Below, piece by piece: positions 8,864 to 18,307 of a stretch of DNA of 44,948 nt. Position 1 is the stretch's first letter; each line of letters starts with the position of its first letter. Below the pieces are notes generated by a model. That model searched no databases and was not told the origin of the DNA. It worked only from the letters and a program-made list of their open reading frames with translations. Origin of the DNA: Betaproteobacteria bacterium HGW-Betaproteobacteria-6 (lineage in GTDB: Bacteria > Pseudomonadota > Gammaproteobacteria > Burkholderiales > Rhodocyclaceae); assembly GCA_002842145.1 (NCBI GenBank), contig PHCF01000074.1, forward strand, positions 1 to 44,948. Reading direction: 5' to 3'. A program made the translations under genes and the position numbers.

Positions 8864-9459
8864 AACGACTCTGCGTCTTCTGCGGCTCCAACGCCGGCAG
8901 CAACCCGATCTACCGGGCCGAGGCTGAAAAGCTCGGCCGCCTGCTCGCGGCGCGTGGCATCGAGCTGGTTTATGGCGCCGGCAACATCGGCCTCATGGGC
9001 GCTGTCGCCGATGCCTGCCTGGAAGCCGGCGGCACGGTCATCGGCGTCATCCCGGAGGCGCTGATGGGCAAGGAAGTCGCCGGTCGCGCCGTCGATCACC
9101 GGGCGCTGACGCGCATCGAGGTCGTCGATTCGATGCACACCCGCAAGGCGCGCATGGCCGAGCTGTCCGACGGTTTCATCGCCCTGCCCGGCGGCTTCGG
9201 CACGTTCGAGGAATTCTGCGAAATCCTGACCTGGGGCCAGCTCGGCTTTCATGCCAAGCCGATGGGCCTGCTCAACGTCAATGATTTCTACGACCCGCTG
9301 CTCGCCATGTTCGACAAGGCCGTAGCCGAAGGCTTCCTGCGCGCCCAGAACCGGGCCATGGCGCTGGCCGACACCGACATCGAAAAGCTGCTAGCCACCA
9401 TGACTGCCTACCGGCCGGAGCCGGTCAGCAAGTGGCTGAAAGAGGAAAAGCAGTTGTAG
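8860..9459 (+). CDS. LOG-family Rossmann protein (TIGR00730)
   Basis: A 199-residue nucleotide-binding protein of the LOG/YvdD family. It has the N-terminal VFCGSNAG nucleotide loop, the MHTRKARM basic motif and the PGGFGTFEE catalytic motif. Characterised homologues are cytokinin/nucleoside 5'-monophosphate phosphoribohydrolases. In a non-plant-associated bacterium the role is probably nucleotide salvage (inference). Its start overlaps the metallophosphoesterase stop, so both are co-translated. Confidence 0.9.
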   Translation: MKRLCVFCGSNAGSNPIYRAEAEKLGRLLAARGIELVYGAGNIGLMGAVADACLEAGGTVIGVIPEALMGKEVAGRAVDHRALTRIEVVDSMHTRKARMAELSDGFIALPGGFGTFEEFCEILTWGQLGFHAKPMGLLNVNDFYDPLLAMFDKAVAEGFLRAQNRAMALADTDIEKLLATMTAYRPEPVSKWLKEEKQL

Positions 9460-9518
9460 CGCCCATTTTTGCATCCGCCCCCATTCAGGTTAAGCACACA
9501 TAAAAGAAGCGAGGAGAC

Positions 9519-11060
9519 ATGACCATCCTGAAATCCCAACTCAACCCGCGCTCGGCCGACTTCCAGGCCAACGCGGCCGCCATGGCCAGCGTGGTCGCCG
9601 ACCTGCACGACAAGGTCGAGAAGATCGCCCTCGGCGGTCCGGAAGCGGCGCGTCAGAAGCATCTGGCCCGTGGCAAGCTGCTGCCGCGCGAGCGGGTCAA
9701 CGGCCTGCTCGATCCCGGCACGCCCTTCCTCGAGATCGGCCAGTTCGCCGCCTACGGCATGTACGGCGGCGACGTGCCGGCCGCCTCGGTGATCGCTGGC
9801 ATCGGCCGGGTCAACGGCGTCGAATGCATGGTCGTCGCCAACGACGCGACGGTGAAGGGCGGCACCTACTACCCGCTGACCGTCAAGAAACACCTGCGCG
9901 CCCAGGAAATCGCCCTGGAAAACCGCCTGCCCTGCGTCTATCTGGTCGATTCCGGCGGCGCCTTCCTGCCCATGCAGGACGAGGTTTTCCCGGACAAGGA
10001 ACACTTCGGCCGCATCTTCTTCAACCAGGCCAACCTGTCGGCCGCCGGCATTCCGCAGATCGCCGCCGTCATGGGTTCATGCACGGCCGGCGGCGCCTAC
10101 GTGCCGGCGATGTGCGACGAGTCGATCATCGTCAAGAATCAGGGCACGATCTTTCTGGGTGGCCCGCCGCTGGTCAAGGCCGCCACGGGTGAAGTCGTCT
10201 CGGCCGAAGACCTGGGCGGTGCCGACGTACACACGCGCATTTCCGGCGTCGTCGATCATCTGGCCGAGAACGACGCCCACGCGCTGGCCATTGCCCGACG
10301 CATCGTCAAGGATCTGAACTGGAAGAAGCAGCCGCCAGTCTCGCTGACCGTGCCGAGCGAGCCGGCCTATGCCGCCGAGGAACTGTACGGCGTCATCCCG
10401 ACCGACGCGAAGAAGCCTTTCGACGTGCGCGAAATCATCGCCCGCATCGTCGATGGCTCCGATTTCGACGAATTCAAGGCGCGCTACGGCACGACGCTGG
10501 TCTGCGGCTTTGCGCGGATTTACGGCTACCCGGTCGGCATCGTCGCCAACAACGGCATCCTGTTCAGCGAATCGGCGTTGAAGGGCGCGCACTTCATCGA
10601 ACTGTGCGCCCAGCGCGGCATTCCGCTCGTTTTCCTGCAGAACATCACCGGCTTCATGGTCGGCCGCAAGTACGAAAACGGCGGCATCGCCCGCGACGGC
10701 GCCAAGATGGTCACCTACGGCATGTGCGGCCGCGCCTACTCGCCGCGCTTCCTGTGGATGTGGCCAAACGCCCGCATCTCGGTGATGGGCGGCGAACAGG
10801 CTGCCGGCGTGCTGGCCACCGTCAAGCGCGACGGCATCGAAGCCAAGGGCGGGAGCTGGAGCGCCGAGGAAGAAGCCGAATTCAAGGCACCGATCCGCGA
10901 GCAGTACGAAACTCAGGGCCATCCCTACTACGCCTCGGCGCGACTGTGGGACGACGGCATCATCGACCCGGCCGATACGCGCCGCGTGCTCGGCCTCGGG
11001 CTGTCGGCGTCGATGAACGCGCCGGCCGAAGAAACGAAGTTCGGCATCTTCCGGATGTAA
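9519..11060 (+). CDS. liuB: Methylcrotonyl-CoA carboxylase beta subunit
   Basis: A 513-residue acyl-CoA carboxyltransferase. Visible motifs are the N-terminal [13 protein letters not shown], the oxyanion-hole glycine segments [13 protein letters not shown] and [11 protein letters not shown], and [13 protein letters not shown]. The [19 protein letters not shown] region is typical of methylcrotonyl- rather than propionyl-CoA carboxylases. It transfers the carboxyl group from carboxybiotin on LiuD to 3-methylcrotonyl-CoA, giving 3-methylglutaconyl-CoA. GAGGAGA precedes the ATG. An inserted flavoprotein gene and repeat element separate it from liuC and liuD. Confidence 0.95.
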   Translation: MTILKSQLNPRSADFQANAAAMASVVADLHDKVEKIALGGPEAARQKHLARGKLLPRERVNGLLDPGTPFLEIGQFAAYGMYGGDVPAASVIAGIGRVNGVECMVVANDATVKGGTYYPLTVKKHLRAQEIALENRLPCVYLVDSGGAFLPMQDEVFPDKEHFGRIFFNQANLSAAGIPQIAAVMGSCTAGGAYVPAMCDESIIVKNQGTIFLGGPPLVKAATGEVVSAEDLGGADVHTRISGVVDHLAENDAHALAIARRIVKDLNWKKQPPVSLTVPSEPAYAAEELYGVIPTDAKKPFDVREIIARIVDGSDFDEFKARYGTTLVCGFARIYGYPVGIVANNGILFSESALKGAHFIELCAQRGIPLVFLQNITGFMVGRKYENGGIARDGAKMVTYGMCGRAYSPRFLWMWPNARISVMGGEQAAGVLATVKRDGIEAKGGSWSAEEEAEFKAPIREQYETQGHPYYASARLWDDGIIDPADTRRVLGLGLSASMNAPAEETKFGIFRM

Positions 11061-11064
11061 GGCG

Positions 11065-11685
11065 ATGTACCTGCCCAAGCACTTCGCGGAAACCGACGTC
11101 GGCGTCATGCATGCGCTGATGCGGGCGCATCCGCTCGCCACGCTGGTCACGCAGGGTGCGGACGGCCTCGACGCCAACCACATCCCGCTGCATCTGGCGG
11201 CGGACACCGGCCCGAACGGCACCCTGCGCGGCCACGTCGCGCGGGCCAACCCGCTGGCCGCGAATACTACGGTCAACCGGGAAATTCTGGCCATTTTCAG
11301 AGGCCCTGACTGTTACATCAGCCCCTCCGGCTACGCCACCAAGGCCGAACACGGCAAGGTCGTACCGACCTGGAACTACACGGCTGTGCATGCCTATGGC
11401 GAACTGCGCCTGATCGAAGATGCTGACTGGCTTTTGGCCCAGTTGCATGCGCTGACGGCCGAACACGAAGGCGGTTTGCCGCACCCGTGGTCGGTCGATG
11501 ATGCGCCGGCGGACTACATCGGGAAGATGCTTGGGGCGGTTGTCGGGATCGAGATTTCGATTACGCGTCTCGTCGGCAAATGGAAGGTCAGCCAGAACCA
11601 GCCGGCGGCTAATCAGGCTAGTTTGATCGCGGCACTGGATGGGCAGCCGATGGCTGGGTTGATTCGGGAGAGGGGATTCAAATGA
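11065..11685 (+). CDS. PaiB-like FMN-binding protein
   Basis: A 206-residue protein of the FMN-binding PaiB family, starting MYLPKHFAETD and carrying the conserved VVPTWNYTAVHAYG block. Bacillus PaiB was described as a negative regulator; most relatives are uncharacterised flavin-binding split-barrel proteins. Where the family normally has a conserved tryptophan after ANPL, this protein reads AANTTVNREILAIFRGPD. That stretch is encoded by an in-frame copy of the 37-bp repeat (11266-11300). It lies four bases after liuB. Confidence 0.85.
   Translation: MYLPKHFAETDVGVMHALMRAHPLATLVTQGADGLDANHIPLHLAADTGPNGTLRGHVARANPLAANTTVNREILAIFRGPDCYISPSGYATKAEHGKVVPTWNYTAVHAYGELRLIEDADWLLAQLHALTAEHEGGLPHPWSVDDAPADYIGKMLGAVVGIEISITRLVGKWKVSQNQPAANQASLIAALDGQPMAGLIRERGFK
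11266..11300 (+). repeat. 37-bp dispersed repeat, copy inside paiB-like gene
   Basis: Reads ACTACGGTCAACCGGGAAAT then TCTGGCCATTTTCAG. The first 16 bases match the intergenic consensus almost perfectly, same orientation as the gene, frame Thr-Thr-Val-Asn-Arg-Glu. Confidence 0.75.
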
Positions 11686-11722
11686 TTGTTTCCTCGAATT
11701 GGCTAGGGATTCCGTTGAATGA

Positions 11723-11950
11723 GCCTGGGGTTCCGCCTTGCTGGCGGGCGTACTTTTTCTTGCTTCGTCAAGAAAAAGTAGCCAAAAAGAAGGCGACCCC
11801 GGGGGCGGCGCCGGCTTCGCCGGTCCCTTGCGCTACTCGGAACGCCGGGCGGCTGGCTAAACTCGCCTGCGGCTCAGACAACGCCAGCCGACTGCCCCCG
11901 GCCTTCCTGCGTTGCTCAGCGCCTTCCACGGGGACCCGAAAAGCGTCCAC
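11723..11950 (+). repeat. ~230-bp dispersed element, left copy of an inverted pair
   Basis: Begins GGGGTTCCGCCTTGCTGGCG, contains a hairpin of actttttcttg/caagaaaaagt type and a GGCGACCC box, and ends at GCGTCCAC. The reverse complement of 12030-12256 matches it along most of its length (for example TGCGTTGCTC and CTCAGACA are shared). It is noncoding in my view, although open frames run through it. Confidence 0.8.
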
Positions 11951-11980
11951 TTTTAGCCAGCGCGACCTGAATTGGCATTC

Positions 11981-12016
11981 CTACGGTCAACCGGAAAAAA
12001 AGCCCAAAAATGAAAT
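11981..12016 (+). repeat. 37-bp dispersed repeat between the inverted copies
   Basis: CTACGGTCAACCGGAAAAAA followed by AGCCCAAAAATGAAAT. It sits in the 79-bp spacer between the two copies of the larger element. Confidence 0.85.
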
Positions 12017-12029
12017 CTGCCGGTCGGGC

Positions 12030-12256
12030 GTGGACGCCTCACCGGGCCCCTTGAGAGATGCCGAGCAACGCAGGGGCTGGCGGATGAAGGGCGAGGACTG
12101 TCTGAGGGCGCAGCCCGAGTTCCGCAGCCCCCGCCAGCCCCGAGTAGCACAGGGAACCGGCGTAGCCGGCACCGACCCAGGGTCGCCTTTTCTTTGCTTA
12201 CTTTCTTTTGGCGAAGCAAAAGAAAGTAATGCCGCCAACAAGGCGGAACCCCAAGC
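12030..12256 (-). repeat. ~230-bp dispersed element, right copy of an inverted pair
   Basis: Diverged inverted copy of 11723-11950. It carries the same GGGGTTCCGCCTTG end, the actttcttttg/caaaagaaagt hairpin and the GGCGACCC box, read on the minus strand. The pair plus spacer fills the 616-bp gap between the PaiB-like gene and liuC. Confidence 0.8.
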
Positions 12257-12301
12257 CTAACCAAACAAATCAGCTAAAACAAAACGAGACGAGACAACAA
12301 A

Positions 12302-13090
12302 ATGCCCTTCCAAGCCCTGGAAATACAACTCACCGGCCCGGTCGCCACCATCTGGATGAACCGCCCCGACCTCCATAACGCCTTCGACGAATCCCTGATT
12401 ACCGAACTCACCGCGGCCTGCATGGCGCTTGATGACGATGCCGATGTCCGCGTTGTCATCCTGGCGGGAAGAGGCAAGAGCTTCTCCGCCGGCGCCGATC
12501 TCAACTGGATGAAGCGCGCCGCCAACAACGGTCTCGATGACAACCTCAACGACGCCCGCGCCTTGGCCAAGATGCTGCGCGTACTGGCCGAGATGAAGAA
12601 GCCGACCATCGCCCGCGTCCAGGGTGCCGCGCTCGGTGGCGGCATGGGTCTGGCGGCTGCCTGCGACATCGCCGTCGCCTCGACCAAGGCCGTTTTCGCC
12701 ACCTCCGAAGTCAAGTTTGGCATCATCCCCTCGGCCATTTCGCCCTACGTCCTGCGCGCCATCGGCGCCCGTCAGGCTTACCGCTACTTCCAGTCGGCCG
12801 AGCGCATCGACGCCACCCGGGCCCGCGAAATCGGCCTCGTTCACGAAGCCGTCGAGCCGGAACAACTGGATGCCAAGGTGCAGGAAATCGTCGATTCCCT
12901 GCTCCAGGGCGGCCCTCTTTCCCAGGTCGCTGCCAAGGATCTGATCCGCGCCGTCAGCGGCCGGCCGATCAACGACACGCTGGTCGACGACACCGCCCAC
13001 CGCATCGCCCACCTGCGCGCCACGCCGGAAGCCCGCGAAGGCATCGCCGCCTTCCTCGACAAACGTCAGCCCAACTGGATTGGGGAATAA
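12302..13090 (+). CDS. liuC: Methylglutaconyl-CoA hydratase
   Basis: A 262-residue crotonase-fold enoyl-CoA hydratase. The oxyanion-hole segments FSAGADLNWMKRAA and QGAALGGGMGLAAACDIAVA are complete, and the FGIIPSAISPYVLRAIG helix carries the region of the catalytic glutamate. ADLNWM is characteristic of the methylglutaconyl-CoA hydratase branch. It hydrates 3-methylglutaconyl-CoA to HMG-CoA. It lies four bases before liuD; a new promoter or read-through of the repeat element is needed upstream. Confidence 0.93.
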   Translation: MPFQALEIQLTGPVATIWMNRPDLHNAFDESLITELTAACMALDDDADVRVVILAGRGKSFSAGADLNWMKRAANNGLDDNLNDARALAKMLRVLAEMKKPTIARVQGAALGGGMGLAAACDIAVASTKAVFATSEVKFGIIPSAISPYVLRAIGARQAYRYFQSAERIDATRAREIGLVHEAVEPEQLDAKVQEIVDSLLQGGPLSQVAAKDLIRAVSGRPINDTLVDDTAHRIAHLRATPEAREGIAAFLDKRQPNWIGE

Positions 13091-13093
13091 GCC

Positions 13094-15091
13094 ATGTTCA
13101 ACAAAATATTGATCGCAAACCGTGGCGAGATCGCTTGCCGGGTCATCAAGACGGCCCGCCGCATGGGTATCCGCACCGTCGCCGTCTATTCCGAGGCCGA
13201 TTCCAACGCCCGCCATGTCCGTCTCGCCGACGAGGCCGTGCTGCTCGGCCCGGCCGCCGCCCGCGAGTCGTATCTGGTGGCCGACAAGATCGTTGATGCC
13301 TGCAAGCGTACTGGCGCCCAGGCCGTCCACCCCGGCTACGGCTTCCTCTCCGAGAACGCCGATTTCGCCGATGCGCTGGCCGCCAACGGCATCGCCTTCA
13401 TCGGCCCGCCGGCTTCCGCCATTCGCGCCATGGGGTCGAAATCCGAAGCCAAGAAGCTCATGGGCAAGGCCGCGGTACCGCTCACCCCGGGCTACCACGG
13501 CGATGACCAGACGCCGGAACTGCTGCACAAGGAAGCCGACGCCATCGGCTATCCGGTGCTGATCAAGGCCGCGGCCGGCGGTGGCGGCAAGGGCATGCGC
13601 CTGGTCGAGAAATCGGAAGATTTCCCCGACGCCCTCGCCTCGTGCAAACGCGAAGCCATTTCCAGCTTCGGCAACGACCACGTGCTGATCGAGAAATACA
13701 TCACCAAGCCTCGCCACATCGAGATTCAGGTCTTCGCTGACACGCTGGGCGATTGCGTCTATCTCTTCGAGCGCGACTGCTCGGTGCAGCGCCGCCACCA
13801 GAAGGTGCTCGAGGAAGCGCCTGCCCCCGGCATGACTGATGCGCGCCGCCACGAAATGGGCAAGGCCGCCGTCGCCGCCGCCAAGGCTGTCGGCTATGTC
13901 GGCGCCGGCACCGTCGAATTCATCGCCAATCAGGATGGCTCGTTCTATTTCATGGAAATGAACACCCGCCTGCAGGTCGAACACCCGGTCAGCGAAATGA
14001 TCACCGGCCAGGATCTCGTCGAATGGCAATTGCGCGTCGCCGCCGGCCAGCCGCTGCCGCTCGCCCAGGAACAGTTGCAGATTCGCGGCCACGCCCTCGA
14101 AGCGCGGATTTACGCCGAGGATGCCAACAAAGGCTTCCTGCCCTCGACCGGCAAGCTGGTCCGTCTGTCGCCACCGGCCGAAAGCCTCAATGTCCGCGTC
14201 GATACCGGCGTCGAGGAAGGTGACGAGATCACGCCTTTCTACGACCCGATGATCGCCAAGCTTATCGTCTGGGACGAGCACCGCGACGCCGCGCTGGCCC
14301 GCATGCGCAAGGCGCTGGCCGACTATCAGGTGGCCGGCGTGACGACCAACATCGATTTCCTCTCCCGCCTCGTCGCCTGCCCGGCCTTTGCCGGCGCCGA
14401 TCTCGACACCGGCCTCATCGAACGCCAGAAGGAATTCCTCTTCCCCGCCGCCCAGGCCGTGCCGCGTGATGCGCTGCTCGTCGCGACGGTTGGCGAACTG
14501 CTCTGGGAACAGCACGCCGCCAAACAGGCCGCCAAGACCAGCGGCGACCCCTGCTCGCCTTGGCATGCCCGCGACGGCTGGCGCATGAACCTGTCGGCCG
14601 CCCGCCTGATCGGCTTTCGCGATGGCGGCAGCCTGGTCGAAGCCATGGTTCGCTACCAGGGCGACCAGTGGCAGATCACGCTCAACGGCCAGACCACGCT
14701 GGCCCGTGGCAAGAAGCTCGAAGGCGACCGCTTCGCCGTAGAACTCGACGACCGCCGGATGATCGCCAGCGTCGTTGCCGTCGATGAAAAACGCAGCATC
14801 TTTCTCAACGGAAGCACGCACTTACTTCTTCGTGACGACCCGCTACATCTTGTCGAAGCCGGCGGCGCCCAAGGCGGCGGCCTGACCGCGCCAATGCCCG
14901 GCAAGGTCGTCGCCCTGCTCGCCCAGCCCGGCCAGAAGGTGGAAAAAGGCGCGCCGCTGCTCATCCTCGAAGCGATGAAAATGGAACACACTATCACCGC
15001 CCCCGCCACCGGCATCGTCAAGACATTCTGCTATGCCGCCGGCGAACAGGTGAGCGATGGCGCCGAACTGGTCGAATTCGAGGGGGAATGA
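13094..15091 (+). CDS. liuD: Methylcrotonyl-CoA carboxylase alpha subunit (biotin-carrying)
   Basis: A 665-residue biotin carboxylase/biotin carboxyl carrier protein. The N-terminal [17 protein letters not shown] and [13 protein letters not shown] (ATP-grasp glycine loop) are followed by [14 protein letters not shown]. The C-terminal lipoyl-type domain has EAMKMEH with biotinylated Lys629. It uses ATP and bicarbonate to carboxylate its biotin, then donates the carboxyl to LiuB. The linker (about 450-590) fits the MCC alpha BT domain. Stop and the next start overlap by four bases. Confidence 0.95.
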   Translation: MFNKILIANRGEIACRVIKTARRMGIRTVAVYSEADSNARHVRLADEAVLLGPAAARESYLVADKIVDACKRTGAQAVHPGYGFLSENADFADALAANGIAFIGPPASAIRAMGSKSEAKKLMGKAAVPLTPGYHGDDQTPELLHKEADAIGYPVLIKAAAGGGGKGMRLVEKSEDFPDALASCKREAISSFGNDHVLIEKYITKPRHIEIQVFADTLGDCVYLFERDCSVQRRHQKVLEEAPAPGMTDARRHEMGKAAVAAAKAVGYVGAGTVEFIANQDGSFYFMEMNTRLQVEHPVSEMITGQDLVEWQLRVAAGQPLPLAQEQLQIRGHALEARIYAEDANKGFLPSTGKLVRLSPPAESLNVRVDTGVEEGDEITPFYDPMIAKLIVWDEHRDAALARMRKALADYQVAGVTTNIDFLSRLVACPAFAGADLDTGLIERQKEFLFPAAQAVPRDALLVATVGELLWEQHAAKQAAKTSGDPCSPWHARDGWRMNLSAARLIGFRDGGSLVEAMVRYQGDQWQITLNGQTTLARGKKLEGDRFAVELDDRRMIASVVAVDEKRSIFLNGSTHLLLRDDPLHLVEAGGAQGGGLTAPMPGKVVALLAQPGQKVEKGAPLLILEAMKMEHTITAPATGIVKTFCYAAGEQVSDGAELVEFEGE

Positions 15092-15996
15092 TGAAGCTGC
15101 CCACCAAAGTCAAAATCGTCGAAGTCGGCCCGCGCGACGGGTTGCAGAACGAAAAGCAGGTTGTTCCGACCGACATCAAGATCGAATTGATCGAACGCCT
15201 CGCCGAGGCCGGGCTACGCGTCATCGAAGCGACCTCCTTCGTCTCGCCGAAATGGGTGCCGCAGATGGGCGACAACGCGGCGGTGATGCGCGGCATCAAA
15301 CGACACGCTGCTACGGTCTACCCGGTTTTAACGCCAAATTTGCAGGGATTTGACGCGGCCATTGAAGCCGGCGCCACCGAGGTTGCCATTTTTGGCGCTG
15401 CCTCGGAGAGTTTTTCCCGAAAAAACATCAATTGCTCGATTGCCGAGAGTCTGAAGCGCTTTGAACCCATCGTTTCTGCCGCTTCCGCACTCGAAATCCC
15501 GGTCCGCGGCTATGTTTCCTGCGTCGTCGGCTGCCCCTACGAAGGCGCTGTCGCACCGAAACAAGCGGCCGATGTCGCCAAAACGCTGTTCGCCATGGGC
15601 TGCTACGAAGTCTCGCTCGGCGACACCATCGGCGTCGGCAACCCGGCTTCGGTCAAGCGCCTGATCGAAGCCTGCGCCAAACAGGTACCCATCGAAAAAC
15701 TGGCCGGCCACTATCACGACACCTACGGCATGGCCATCGCCAACATCTACGCCTCGCTGCAGATGGGCATGGCGGTTTTCGACAGCTCGATCGCCGGCCT
15801 CGGCGGCTGCCCCTACGCCAAAGGCGCCTCCGGCAACGTGGCCACCGAGGACGTTGTTTATTTATTGCAGGGTTTGGGCATTGAAACCGGCATCGATCTG
15901 GCTAAACTGGCAGCTGTCGGCGACTGGATTTCCAGCGCCATCAACCGCCCGAATGGCGCCAAGGCCGGCCGGGCCCTTTGTACCAAAGCCGAGTGA
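15088..15996 (+). CDS. liuE: Hydroxymethylglutaryl-CoA lyase
   Basis: A 302-residue TIM-barrel lyase of the DRE-TIM family. [12 protein letters not shown] holds the metal-binding aspartate and catalytic arginine. [14 protein letters not shown] and [10 protein letters not shown] (metal-binding His pair) follow. [17 protein letters not shown] is the mobile cysteine loop. It cleaves HMG-CoA to acetoacetate and acetyl-CoA, the last step of the cluster. The first codon may be either of two adjacent ATGs. It overlaps liuD and the following gene. Confidence 0.95.
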   Translation: MMKLPTKVKIVEVGPRDGLQNEKQVVPTDIKIELIERLAEAGLRVIEATSFVSPKWVPQMGDNAAVMRGIKRHAATVYPVLTPNLQGFDAAIEAGATEVAIFGAASESFSRKNINCSIAESLKRFEPIVSAASALEIPVRGYVSCVVGCPYEGAVAPKQAADVAKTLFAMGCYEVSLGDTIGVGNPASVKRLIEACAKQVPIEKLAGHYHDTYGMAIANIYASLQMGMAVFDSSIAGLGGCPYAKGASGNVATEDVVYLLQGLGIETGIDLAKLAAVGDWISSAINRPNGAKAGRALCTKAE

Positions 15997-17309
15997 GCCT
16001 TCTCTCCACCGTCGCTGATTTTCTCAAGCCAGCCCCACCGCCGGATCCGTCCCTGCGCAAGGCACTCGACCGCGTGGCCGAGCTGGTCGATCCGATGCTC
16101 AAGGCTGCCCCGGGTTTCGAAAAACACCTGAGCAACCCGGTTCAGTACGCTCTCGGCTACTGCGACGGCCTGGTCGCCTCGCTGCCCGGGCCGATCGACA
16201 TCAACCGCAAGGCCTTCGCCGACGATCCGCTGGTGCACGCGCTGTTTGCCACGGCGGGCGACATCGACCAGATGCTCGGCCGCAGTCAGGCCGTGCGCGA
16301 CTTTCTCGCCGAGCCGTGCAGTTGGGAAAGCGACTATTTCTACGCCATGTTCGCTGCCCGCCGGCAACAGAAAAAACAGCTCGGCATGGCGCAACAAGGC
16401 GACGTCATCCGCAACGACGTCCCTCAGCTCGTGCTCTATTTCTCCGGGCAGACGCTGATCGAACCGAGCTGCCAACTCGACACCACCCTGCACGGCCTGC
16501 GCTGCAAGGCGCTGGAAAGCCTGCTCCACACCTTCCGCGCCCACGTCAAGGCCCTGCGCGACGAACGCGAAGGCCTGCGCGCCGATGTTTCTGTCGAGCG
16601 GGCCCATCTCACCGTCCTGCGCGGCACATCCGGCGGTCATGCGCTGGAAGTCGGCACCCGTCACTTGGCCGAACTCGACGCCAGATTGCGCCACACAGCC
16701 GAATCGCTGATGCCGGAACACTTGATCGACGCGCTCGCCGACTACCTCAAATCGCCGGAACCCGCCCTGCATTTGACGCCAGTGAGCATCACGGTTGACC
16801 GTCAGGGCGTCGTTTCTGACCAGAACAACGGAGATATCAACGCCCATACCCTCAATTTCCCGGAACTAACTGCCCGCGACCGCCGTCTTCATCTGGCCAT
16901 GCTGGCCAGAATCAGTCGCGACGAAGCCCTCGAAGCCGTTGAAATGGTCCGCGACCAGCGACGCCCTCACCCTGCATCAATATCTGCAAGATGGATGGGC
17001 GCAACGGCCTGTGCCAGGGCTGTCTGCGCACCATTGACGAAATCACGGCCTGGTCGCGCCTCGACGACGCCGGGCAGCAGCACATCCTGGCCAACGTCGC
17101 CCGGCGCCGCCGCGAACAGGCCCCGCAGGAAAGCGATACACGCAGCAGCAACACGACATGAACGACGAAGAACTCTACCAATGCGTCGGCATCTGCATGG
17201 CCGACCCCGATTCCGGCTATTGCCTGGGCTGTGGCCGGCCGCCCATGAGCGCCCCGGACATCGTGGCCGAACTGGTCGTACCGACGACAATCGAACCGGT
17301 CGATCCTGA
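15993..17309 (+). CDS. Conserved hypothetical protein with suspect C-terminus
   Basis: I do not recognise the family. The credible part runs from GTG 15993 (overlapping the liuE stop as GTGA) to about 16950, some 320 residues. It is soluble, rich in Leu/Ala helices, with blocks [19 protein letters not shown] and [20 protein letters not shown]. After ~16950 the frame has low-complexity Arg/Pro/Ala composition typical of an out-of-frame read. The real coding potential there lies in another frame as a DUF1289 protein, so either the end is wrong or a frameshift joins the two. The start at TTG 15978 is also open. Confidence 0.5.
   Translation: MSLLSTVADFLKPAPPPDPSLRKALDRVAELVDPMLKAAPGFEKHLSNPVQYALGYCDGLVASLPGPIDINRKAFADDPLVHALFATAGDIDQMLGRSQAVRDFLAEPCSWESDYFYAMFAARRQQKKQLGMAQQGDVIRNDVPQLVLYFSGQTLIEPSCQLDTTLHGLRCKALESLLHTFRAHVKALRDEREGLRADVSVERAHLTVLRGTSGGHALEVGTRHLAELDARLRHTAESLMPEHLIDALADYLKSPEPALHLTPVSITVDRQGVVSDQNNGDINAHTLNFPELTARDRRLHLAMLARISRDEALEAVEMVRDQRRPHPASISARWMGATACARAVCAPLTKSRPGRASTTPGSSTSWPTSPGAAANRPRRKAIHAAATRHERRRTLPMRRHLHGRPRFRLLPGLWPAAHERPGHRGRTGRTDDNRTGRS
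16943..17161 (+). pseudogene. DUF1289 protein lacking a start codon (probable frameshift)
   Basis: The frame from 16943 encodes [15 protein letters not shown] and then [15 protein letters not shown], the four-cysteine DUF1289 signature, and ends at TGA 17159-17161. No ATG, GTG or TTG occurs before the first two cysteines; the only in-frame ATG (16991) would delete them. An ATG at 16944 is in the upstream frame (MVRDQR) and would become usable with a one-base shift between about 16950 and 16966. This may be a real frameshift, a programmed one, or a sequencing error. Confidence 0.6.
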
Positions 17310-17334
17310 CGACAGTCCGGAAACGCCGGAATGA
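17158..17334 (+). CDS. Small DUF1289-type cysteine protein
   Basis: A 58-residue protein, [20 protein letters not shown] followed by [10 protein letters not shown]. The spacing C-x3-C and C-x2-C mirrors the preceding DUF1289 frame, suggesting tandem duplicated small metal- or cluster-binding proteins. Its ATG overlaps the preceding stop (ATGA) and its own stop overlaps the next start the same way. Function of DUF1289 is unknown. It is too short for most ORF callers. Confidence 0.7.
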   Translation: MNDEELYQCVGICMADPDSGYCLGCGRPPMSAPDIVAELVVPTTIEPVDPDDSPETPE

Positions 17335-18245
17335 CCGCCGACCTCCCGGCCAGCCTGCTCGTCCTCGAACGCGGCTGGCTATCGGCCAACAACATCCTGT
17401 TTTTTGACGGCGATCAGGCCACGCTGGTCGACAGCGGCTACGTCACCCATGCCGAACAGACCGTCGATCTGGTCCGTCATGCGCTCGCCGGCCGAACGCT
17501 GAGCCGGCTGATCAACACCCACTCGCATTCCGACCATATCGGCGGCAACGCCGCGCTCAAGGCCGCCTTCGACTGCGAAATCACCGTTCCGGCCGGCCTG
17601 CATGCCGTCATTGCCGAATGGGACAAGGATGCCCTTCTGCTCTCGCCGCTCGGCCAGCAAAGCGCCCGTTTCCAGCACGACCGGTTGATCGACGCCAACG
17701 ACGAAATCGAAATGGGCGGCCTCAACTGGCAGGCGCTGGCCGTTCCCGGCCACGACATGGAAGCACTGGCCTATTACAACCCGGAAAAGCGCATCCTGAT
17801 TTCCGGCGATGCGCTGTGGGAAAACGGCTTCGGCGTCATTTTCCCGGAACTGCTCGGCGAAGCCGACGGCCTGGCCAGCACGCAGGAAACGCTTGAAATG
17901 CTCGCCCGCCTGCCCATCGACATCGTCATTCCCGGCCACGGCAGACCTTTTTCAGCGGTCGACGCGGCTTTCGAGCGGGCCTTCCGGCGTCTCGGCAACT
18001 TTCGCAGCAATATCGGGCAACTGGCCTGGCACGCCATCAAGGTCATTGTCTCGTTTGCGATGATGGAAAAACGCGAGTTGCCGAAAGCCGACTTTCCCGC
18101 CTTCGTCCTCGCGCTGCCTTTCGCTGTCGACGTCAATGCCCGTTTTCTCAACCTCTCCGATGAGCGACTGGTCGCCGGCCTTGAACGCGAACTGCTGCTG
18201 GTCAATGCCCTCAGGCTCAACGATGGAATGATCACCGCCGGCTGA
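17331..18245 (+). CDS. MBL-fold metallo-hydrolase
   Basis: A 304-residue metallo-beta-lactamase fold protein. NTHSHSDHIGG is the zinc motif, with VPGHDMEAL, ISGDALWENGFG and VIPGHGRPF supplying the remaining ligands. A C-terminal helical extension of about 80 residues follows. Likely a thioester or phosphodiester hydrolase; the substrate is unknown. It is translationally coupled to the small DUF1289 gene. Confidence 0.88.
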   Translation: MTADLPASLLVLERGWLSANNILFFDGDQATLVDSGYVTHAEQTVDLVRHALAGRTLSRLINTHSHSDHIGGNAALKAAFDCEITVPAGLHAVIAEWDKDALLLSPLGQQSARFQHDRLIDANDEIEMGGLNWQALAVPGHDMEALAYYNPEKRILISGDALWENGFGVIFPELLGEADGLASTQETLEMLARLPIDIVIPGHGRPFSAVDAAFERAFRRLGNFRSNIGQLAWHAIKVIVSFAMMEKRELPKADFPAFVLALPFAVDVNARFLNLSDERLVAGLERELLLVNALRLNDGMITAG

Positions 18246-18307
18246 TCGTGCTAGCTTCGGCCATGATCGGGCCGTACAATAAAACCCTAATACTAAAGGG
18301 GTAGGCA

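Noticed and set aside
11682-12264. Open frames of 60-190 codons on both strands
   Set aside because: They run through the inverted ~230-bp repeats, have no ribosome site, and their translations change frame identity between the two copies; they are repeat-derived.
12257-14821. An 854-codon open frame antisense to liuC/liuD
   Set aside because: Composition is that of a shadow of GC-rich codons; the plus-strand genes have complete enzyme motifs and exact operon overlaps.
15308-15350. Repeat-like string (GCTACGGTCTACCCGG) in liuE
   Set aside because: It encodes [12 protein letters not shown], which is normal for HMG-CoA lyases, and the tail does not match the 37-bp consensus.
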